The position numbers and the translations under genes are program-made. Positions 57,887 through 64,000 of a DNA stretch of 64,000 nt are shown here, in pieces. Position 1 is the stretch's first letter, and every line of letters begins with the position of its first letter. Source of the stretch: Stomoxys calcitrans. Lineage: Eukaryota > Arthropoda > Insecta > Diptera > Muscidae. The stretch spans positions 19,774,378 through 19,838,377 of the forward strand of contig NC_081555.1 of assembly GCF_963082655.1 (NCBI RefSeq), in the 5' to 3' direction. The notes below the pieces were generated by a model. That model was not told the origin of the DNA and did no database searches. It saw nothing but the letters and a program-made list of their open reading frames with translations.

Positions 57887-58240
57887 AATCAGTAAGGAAA
57901 GGCAAAAGTTGGGCGAAGCCGACTACAAAATACCCTACATCTACTCTAGAATTATAAATTCGGGTAATATATTGGGTGGCCCAAAAAGTAATTGCGGATT
58001 TTTCATATAGTTGGCGTTGACAAATTTTTTCACAGCTTGTGACTCTGTAATAGCATTCCTTCTTCTGTCAGTTATCAGCTGTTACTTTTAGCTTGCTTTA
58101 GAAAAAAAGTGTAAAAAAAGTATATTTGATTAAAGTTCATTCCAAGTTTTATAAAAAATGCATTTACTTACTTTTAAAAAATCCGCAATTACTTTTTGGG
58201 CAACCCAATATATATGTATATGAGAGCTATATCTAAATCT
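57887..58240 (+). mobile_element. B5: B left end split by a MITE
   Basis: CAGTAAGGAAAGGC, AGTTGGGCGAAGCCGACT and AATACCCTACATCTAC (left terminus), then the MITE (57970-58210), then GTATATGAGAGCTATATCTA. The rest of B is missing where NL7 starts. Confidence 0.8.
57970..58210 (+). mobile_element. MITE copy 10, in B5
   Basis: About 241 bp, plus orientation. One change in the left repeat (TTGGGTGGCCC), intact right repeat, TA flanks. Confidence 0.95.
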
Positions 58241-59040
58241 GTCCTCGAACCCAAGGACTTGAGCGCCCCCTCGGCTACTGTTATGGCACATAGCTCTGCC
58301 TGAAAGACTCTATACTCGTCCCGTTATCTCTGAGGCATATCGATTTTGGGTATGTCTGAGTTGACCCACAATCTAATCCATCTTCGAGCCATCAGTGAAG
58401 ATCGAGCTATCATTCCCCTCAAACACATAATTCGTCTGTTCCGTTGTCTCTGAAACTTATCGATTTTTTGTACGCCGGAGTAGACCCACAATCCAGTCCC
58501 TGACTTCATCTTAGAGCCAGAGCCAGAGAAGATCGAGTTATCATCCCCTTTAAACACAGTATTCGTCCGTGTCGTTGTCTCGGAAACATATGGATTTTGA
58601 GTACGCCGGAGTAGACCCGCAATCCAATCCCTGACTCCAAATTGGAGCCATCAGTGAAGACCGAGTTATCATTCCCTTCAAACACATTATTCGTCTGTTC
58701 CGTTGTCTCGGAAACATATGGATTTTGAGTACGCCGGAGTAGACCCACAATCCAGTCCCTGATTCCATATTGGAGCCATCAGTGAAGACCGAGTTATCAT
58801 TCCCTTCAAACACAGTATTCGTCCGTGTCGTTGTCTCCGAAACACATGGATTTTGAGTACGCCGGAGTAGACCCACAATCCAATCCCTGACTCCATCTTG
58901 AAGCCACCAGTGAAGATCGAGTTATCATCTCCCTCCATATTCGCTCTCCATTCATACATCTCAAGAAAAAGAATCCTGAATATCCTAATCCCAATCGATA
59001 ACGGTGTCAGATAGTCGAAGATCCTCCTCCTCCTTGTTCC
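58241..59040 (-). pseudogene. NL7: RNase H start amplified ~5 times
   Basis: Minus strand. The right edge reads FDYLTPLSIGIRIFRILFLE and MYEWRANMEGDDNSIFTGG, homologous to the region just before and at the first RNase H acid in NL3. The segment DNSIFTDGSNMESG ... GLWVYSGVLKIHMFPRQR is then repeated about five times with a period of ~120-131 bp (CGTT(G/A)TCT at 58322, 58442, 58573, 58701 and 58829). Only the first part of RNase H is amplified. Frames of 60-108 codons are open across the repeats. The rest of the domain is absent. Confidence 0.84.
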
Positions 59041-59117
59041 TAGGGGAAAAGTAACTAAATTCCTTTTCTAGTTATTTACTACTTGTCATCCCTTAACTTA
59101 CATGCTTGAAAATTAAA

Positions 59118-59360
59118 TATTGGTTTGCCCAAAAAGTAATTGCGGATTTTTCATATAGTCGGCTTTGACATATTTTTTCACAGCTTGTGACTCTGTAATT
59201 GCATTCTTTCTTCTGTCAGTTATCAGCTGTTACTTTTAGCTTGCTTTAGAAAAAAAGTGTAAAAAAAAAGTATATTTGATTAAAGTTCATTCTAAGTTAT
59301 ATTAAAAATGCATTTACTTTCTTTAAAAAAATCCGCAATTACTTTTTGGGCAACCCAATA
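59118..59360 (+). mobile_element. MITE copy 11
   Basis: About 243 bp, plus orientation. The left repeat is slightly changed (TTGGTTTGCCC), right repeat intact, TA flanks. Confidence 0.94.
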
Positions 59361-59904
59361 GTTGTCATCCGCTGCTATAACTTGAAACATTTCCTCCATA
59401 CACCATTATCAATACCACCTACAGTATTTTATTTCTAGTAAACTACTTACAGATACTTATGGTGTCCATGGTGAATACCGTAAGACAGACAGTTGGAGGG
59501 ATATAATTTTTGCTGAGCGCATCCTTTACACATGCACTTTTCTCCATCTGCCATTTCATATAAACCACCGACAGCATTTTCATGATTAATGGCATGGTAT
59601 GGCATGGAATGGCTTGGCATGGCTTGGCATTACTTCCATTTCATTTATTGCGTACGAGCCGTGAGGGAGAACCACAAACAGTTTCAATTTCATCGATACC
59701 AGGGCAAAGTCATTCAATGAAAATTGCAATGAGCATTTGCTGCAGCTCAAAGATGAAAATGCTATTAAAAATAATCGAACATGGCAAAAAGACATAAATA
59801 TTAATATCAAATGGAATGAGGCAACTTAAACCGGAAGGCAAAAAAACTAAAGTCATTTGTATAGAAAATTTTAGTAGGCTTGAAAGGAAAACAGGGCTTT
59901 GGGA
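59361..59904. other. Unique-looking sequence with a short tandem repeat
   Basis: A ~10-bp tandem repeat of GGCATGGYWT lies at 59590-59632, and the small frames on both strands there reflect it. No gene recognised. Confidence 0.5.
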
Positions 59905-60090
59905 TATTGGGTTGCCCAAAAAGTAATTGCGGATTTTTTAAAAGAAAGTAAATGCATTTTTAATAAAACTTAGAATGAACTTTAATCAAATATAGAAGAA
60001 AGAATGCAATTACAGAGTCACAAGCTGTGAAAAAATTTGTCAACGCCGACTATATGAAAAATCCGCATTTATTTTTTGGGCAACCCTATA
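59905..60090 (-). mobile_element. MITE copy 12, internally deleted
   Basis: About 186 bp, minus orientation. The ends are present (right one GGGCAACCCTATA) and the central ~55 bp are missing (AATATAGAAGAAAGAATGC joins the two halves). Confidence 0.93.
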
Positions 60091-60594
60091 TAATACATAA
60101 ATATCACAATTTAACTACACAACATTTCTTTTTTTTCTTTCAAAACTCTTGCCATTGATTTCACTCTTGGAATTTTTTTGATATAAACACCTTATGCTGC
60201 TTTGATTGTTACAAGCAGCAGCCAATGCTTTAACAAAAGTTCAAAATATGCTGCCCACAACTTTTTTTCTTCAAATTTTTAATATATTCATAAGTCTGTG
60301 GTATTTCACAAATTTGTATTCAAATTTATGTCAGACAAATGCCAAAGAGATCAATTGACTGTAGAAAAATATGTAAAAAAATGAAAAAAAAAAATTACTC
60401 TGTACGGCTTATGCGATAAGAATAGCAAATAAGGCCAAAACCATAGGCCAAATTTCAATAAAGTTTTTAAATCGAACTTTTGAGGAGTAGGACAAGGTGG
60501 AGTTAAAAATATGATTGGTTTTCATATCAATACTGTGAACTTAAAAATGGGTGACTAGAATGCATGACTCGCTTATTCAATTAAAATTCGAAAC
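60091..60594. other. No recognisable gene
   Basis: AT-rich, unassigned. Confidence 0.5.
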
Positions 60595-62327
60595 AAGTAA
60601 AAGCATGCTAAGTTCGGCCGGGCCGAATCTTACATACCCTCCACCATGGATCGCATTTGCCGAGTTCTTCTCCCGGCATCTCTTCTTAGGCAAAAAAAAT
60701 ATAGGAAAAGATTTGCTCTGCTATTATTGGAGACCTGTGTAAAATGTCAGCCAATTCGAATAAGAATTGCGCCCTTTGGGGGCTCAAGAAGTAAAATAGA
60801 GAGATCGATTTATATGGGAGCTGTATCGGGCTATAGACCGATTCAGATCATAATAAGCACCTATGTTGATGGTCATGAGAGGATACGTAGTACATAATTT
60901 CAGGACAATCGAATAATAATTGCGACCTCTAGAGACTCAAGAAGTCAAGATCCCAGATCGGTTTATATGGCAGCTATATGAGGTTATGGACCGATTTAAA
61001 CCATACTTGGCACAGTTGTTGGATATCATAACAAAACACGTTGTGCAAAATTTCATTCCAATCGGATAAGAATTGCGCCCTCTAGAGGCTCAAGAAGTCA
61101 AGACCCAAGATCGGTTTATATGACAGCTATATCAGGTTATAGACCGATTTGAACTATACTTGGCACAGTTGTTGGATATCATAACAAAACACGTTGTGCA
61201 AAATTTCATTTCAATCGGACAGGAATTGCGCCCTCTAGAGGCTCAAGAAGTCAAGACCCAAGATCGGTTTATATGTCAGCTATATCAGGTTATGGACCGA
61301 TTTGAACTATACTTGGCACAGTTGTTGGATATTATAACAAAACACGTTGTGCAAAATTTCATTTCAATCGGACAGGAATTGCGCCCTCTAGAGGCTCAAG
61401 AAGTCAAGACCCAAGATCGGTTTATATGGTAGCTATATCGGGTTATGGACCGATTTGAACCATACTTGGCACAGTTGTTGGATATAATAACAAAACACGT
61501 CGTGCAAAATTTCATTTCAATCGGATGAGAATTGCTCACTCTAGAGGCTCAAGAAGTCAAGACCCAAGATCGGTTTATATGGCAGCTCTATCAGGTTATG
61601 AACCGATTTGAACCATACTTGGCACATTTATTGGATATCATAACAAAACACGTCGTGCAAAATTTCATTCCAATCGGATAAGAATTGCGCACTCTAGAGG
61701 CTCAAGAAGTCAAGACCCAAGATCGGTTTATATGGCAGCTATATCAGGTTATGAACCGATTTGAACCATACTTGGCACAGTTGTTGGATATCATAACAAA
61801 ACACGTCGTGCAAAATTTCATTCCCATCGGATAAGAATTGCGCACTCTAGAGGCTCAAGAGTCAAGACCCAAGATCGGTTTATATGGCAGCTATATCAGG
61901 TTATGGACCGATTTGAACCATACTTGGCAAAGTTGTTGAATATCATAGCAAAACACGTCGTGCAAAATTTCATTCCAATCGGATAAGAATTGCGCACTCT
62001 AGAGGCTCAAGAAGTCAAGAAGTCAAGACCCAAGATCGGTTTATATGGCAGCTATATCAAAACATGGACCGATATGGCCGATTTACAATACCAACCGACC
62101 TACACTAATAAGAAGTATTTGTGCAAAATTTCAAGCGGCTAGCTTTACTCCTTCGGAAGTTAGCGTGCTTTCGACAGACAGACGGACGGACGGACAGACG
62201 GACGGACATGGCTAGATCGACATAAAATGTCGCGACGATCAAGAATATATATACTTTATGGGGTCTCAGACGAATATTTCGAGTAGTTACAAACATCTTA
62301 TGGTGGAGGGTATAAAAACAAGTAGGT
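60595..62327 (+). mobile_element. A20: complete, well-preserved A element
   Basis: Left end AACAAGTAAAAGCATGCTAA, perfect hairpin TTCGGCCGGGCCGAA, ATACCCTCCACCATGG, left block, then seven to eight highly similar repeats (landmark GCGC/GCTC at 61075, 61228, 61381, 61534 and 61687: exactly 153 bp). (RGAC)n at 62175-62209, CATGGCTAGATCGACATAAA, and right end ATGGTGGAGGGTATAAAAAC. The youngest-looking A copy, so the best reference for the family. Confidence 0.95.
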
Positions 62328-64000
62328 TAAGTTCACTCCACTATGGACATATACCTAAGCCAGTAATCGGCTTGTTGTGCGCTCTGAAATCTATAAAACG
62401 TAACCTCGAAATAGAAAATTTTGAGTTAGGAATTCCGTGCTACTTACAAAATCCTTAATTGTTTTCCACGCCACTCCCCTAAGTTGGTTCATACCTGGTA
62501 TTGTGTCCCACCTAAGTACCGGTGTCTGTTAGCCGCGAAAGCCGGGCCATGACAAAGGAAATGTTTCAACGTCTCATCATCTTTCCCATATGTCCTACCC
62601 ATGTCATCACTTGCCGCTTCGATTTTCATAAGTGAGCTCGTAGTCCTATGTGTCCCGTTATGACACTCAAAGCTATACTGACCTCCTTCTTTCTTCCTTT
62701 CAATAATAGCCTCGTCCTCTCACGATCCGGAACACCCCACAGGATTTTCGCCTTCTTACCGACTGTTTCGACTGTTACACACTGGGCGTTTGTCGCCCAC
62801 GCTCCTTAAATCGGACTGGGTCGATCCGAAAGGCTTGGGGTTAACCAAGTTTATCGACGGCAGTTCTCTGGCCTTCACCACCAAATCGTCTGCCCTTTTA
62901 TTTCCCCTTACACTATCCGGACCTCTCCAGAGGATTTTCGCCGTCCTACCGACCGTTTCGCTGTTCCACACGCATTACATACGAATTCGTCGCCCACGCC
63001 CCTTAACTCGGAAAGGCTTCGGGTTAACCATGTTTATTGACAGCAGTTCTCTGGTCTTCATTGTCAAATGGTCTGCTTTCTCATTCCCGTGGTCCATGGC
63101 CCGGCACCCAAACGATGCCGATTGTGCCATTCTCAGAGAAGGCGTTAATCTTCTTCTTACACTACAAGACTGTTTGTGAGCCTACCATCCTGGTTGTTAT
63201 TGTCCTTATGTCCCAGATTACTGTCCGTAAAGATGTTCACACTCGATATCCTTGAGTAAGTACCACACCACCTCACGCATACCGTAATCGCCCGGATCTA
63301 TCTCGGCAGGACCGTATTATGGTCAGGCAGTCTAAAACCGGTCTCAGTCCTTGGGTTCTCAATATAAACCCCCAGGGCACACTCTGTCCCCTAGCTTTGA
63401 TACATCAGTGTAACATGTATCTTACAGATGGCAATGCAAGGGTTCCGTCAGTTCAAGGCTGTGTCTCTGTCGGCAGGAACGTCAGGCATTCTAAAACCGG
63501 TCTCAGTCCCTTGGTTCTCAATGTAGACTTCTAGGCCCACCCTTTCCCCCAGCTTTGATCCATCCGTGTAACATGATCTTCCAGACGAGAATACCAGGGT
63601 TCCGGCAGTTCAAGGCTGTGTCTCTGCCGGCAGGAACGTTTTATGGTCAGGCAGTCTAAAACAGGTCTCAGTCCCTGGGTTCTCAATGTAGACTTCTAGG
63701 CCCACCCTTTCCCCCAGCTTTGATCCATCCGTATAACATGATCTACCAGATGGCAATACTAGGGTTCCCTCAGTTCAAGGCTGTGTCTCTGCCGGCAGGA
63801 ACGTATTATGGTCAGGCAGTCTAAAACAGATCTCTGGCCCTGGGTTCTCAATGTAGACTTCTAGGCCCACACTTTACCCTAGCTTTGAGCGATTCGTGTA
63901 ACATGATCTTCCAGACAACAATACCAGGGTTCCGTCAATACAAGGCTGTGCCGCTGGCAGCACAGTGTCGTCTCAGGTATCCAATCGGAAACTTCTTCCC
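62328..64000 (-). pseudogene. NL8: non-LTR RNase H and zinc end, minus
   Basis: Minus strand, entering at the right window edge. The left part is the 3' tail (AGCCAGTAATCGGCTTG, GCGCTCTGAAATC). Then the C-terminal zinc region (KHFLCHGPAFAANRHRYLGG) at about 62500-62590. Next a ~190-bp duplicated linker (AGGATTTTCG at 62741 and 62931) and RNase H pieces (SENGTIGIVWVPGHGP; RMDQSWGKGWA). Finally four tandem ~159-165-bp copies of the region around the first RNase H acid. The tail and zinc region match the NL1 family. Confidence 0.83.
63310..63960 (-). repeat. ~165-bp tandem repeat from RNase H sequence
   Basis: Four copies, with GTCTCAGTCC (or a variant) at 63341, 63500, 63665 and 63830: steps of 159, 165 and 165. 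Each spans TCCGTGTAACATGATCTTCC and GGTCAGGCAGTCTAAAAC. The repeat is an amplified part of the NL8 RNase H coding region. Confidence 0.9.

Overview
The window looks like a gene-poor, repeat-dense stretch of a higher-fly genome. It is AT-rich, in the style of a calyptrate or muscid fly such as Stomoxys or Musca; the species cannot be fixed from sequence alone. I recognise no host protein-coding gene, tRNA or rRNA. Nearly every open frame is either the translation of a tandem repeat whose period is a multiple of three, or a piece of a decayed transposable element. Organism evidence is indirect: mini-me/DINE-1-like elements with a (GTCY)n core, mariner-type MITEs, tRNA-derived SINEs and RNase H-bearing non-LTR retrotransposons.

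Family letters used here. A: mini-me/DINE-1-like elements with a terminal hairpin (TTCGGCCGGGCCGAA), an inverted TATACCCTCCACCAT motif near each end, 153-bp direct repeats and a (GTCY)n microsatellite. 'Plus' means hairpin end at left. A' is a diverged variant of A. B: a sequence-diverged sister family with the same layout and ~152-bp repeats. C: a family of ~120-130-bp irregular repeats attached to the A right end. D: a 124-bp satellite. M: mariner-like transposons. MITE: ~240-bp elements with mariner-type terminal repeats. SINE1 and SINE2: tRNA-derived. NL: non-LTR retrotransposon relics.

Layout. 1-2.93 kb: a 42-bp satellite whose unit is almost wholly palindromic. 4-7 kb: A and B elements with nested MITEs. 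7.5-18 kb: A2-C1-A3, unique sequence, then a head-to-tail A4-A5-A6 run (with a ~525-bp microsatellite), C2 and mariner M1. 19-27 kb: RT and RNase H relics, C3-A8, a SINE, A10, then satellite D1. 27-36.5 kb: SINE2 with a target duplication, NL1 (RT, RNase H and zinc motif), A elements, SINE1 and an inverted RT piece. 36.5-39 kb: mostly unique, with a 29-bp minisatellite. 39-43.7 kb: A16 carrying a fold-back mariner and a MITE, a twin-primed NL piece, and a 192-bp hairpin with hammerhead-like cores. 43.7-48.1 kb: B elements and SINE1. 49-64 kb: non-LTR relics in which the RT or RNase H region is repeatedly tandem-duplicated, plus D2, a full SINE1, an RTE-type endonuclease piece and A20.

The parts do not form an operon or pathway. 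The themes are nesting, tandem amplification inside mobile elements, and convergent repeat architecture. Best leads: the conserved 152-153-bp repeat period across diverged A, A' and B; the fixed A-C junction; the palindromic 42-bp satellite; the RNase H triplication with all three catalytic acids changed in the last copy; and the hammerhead-like hairpin.
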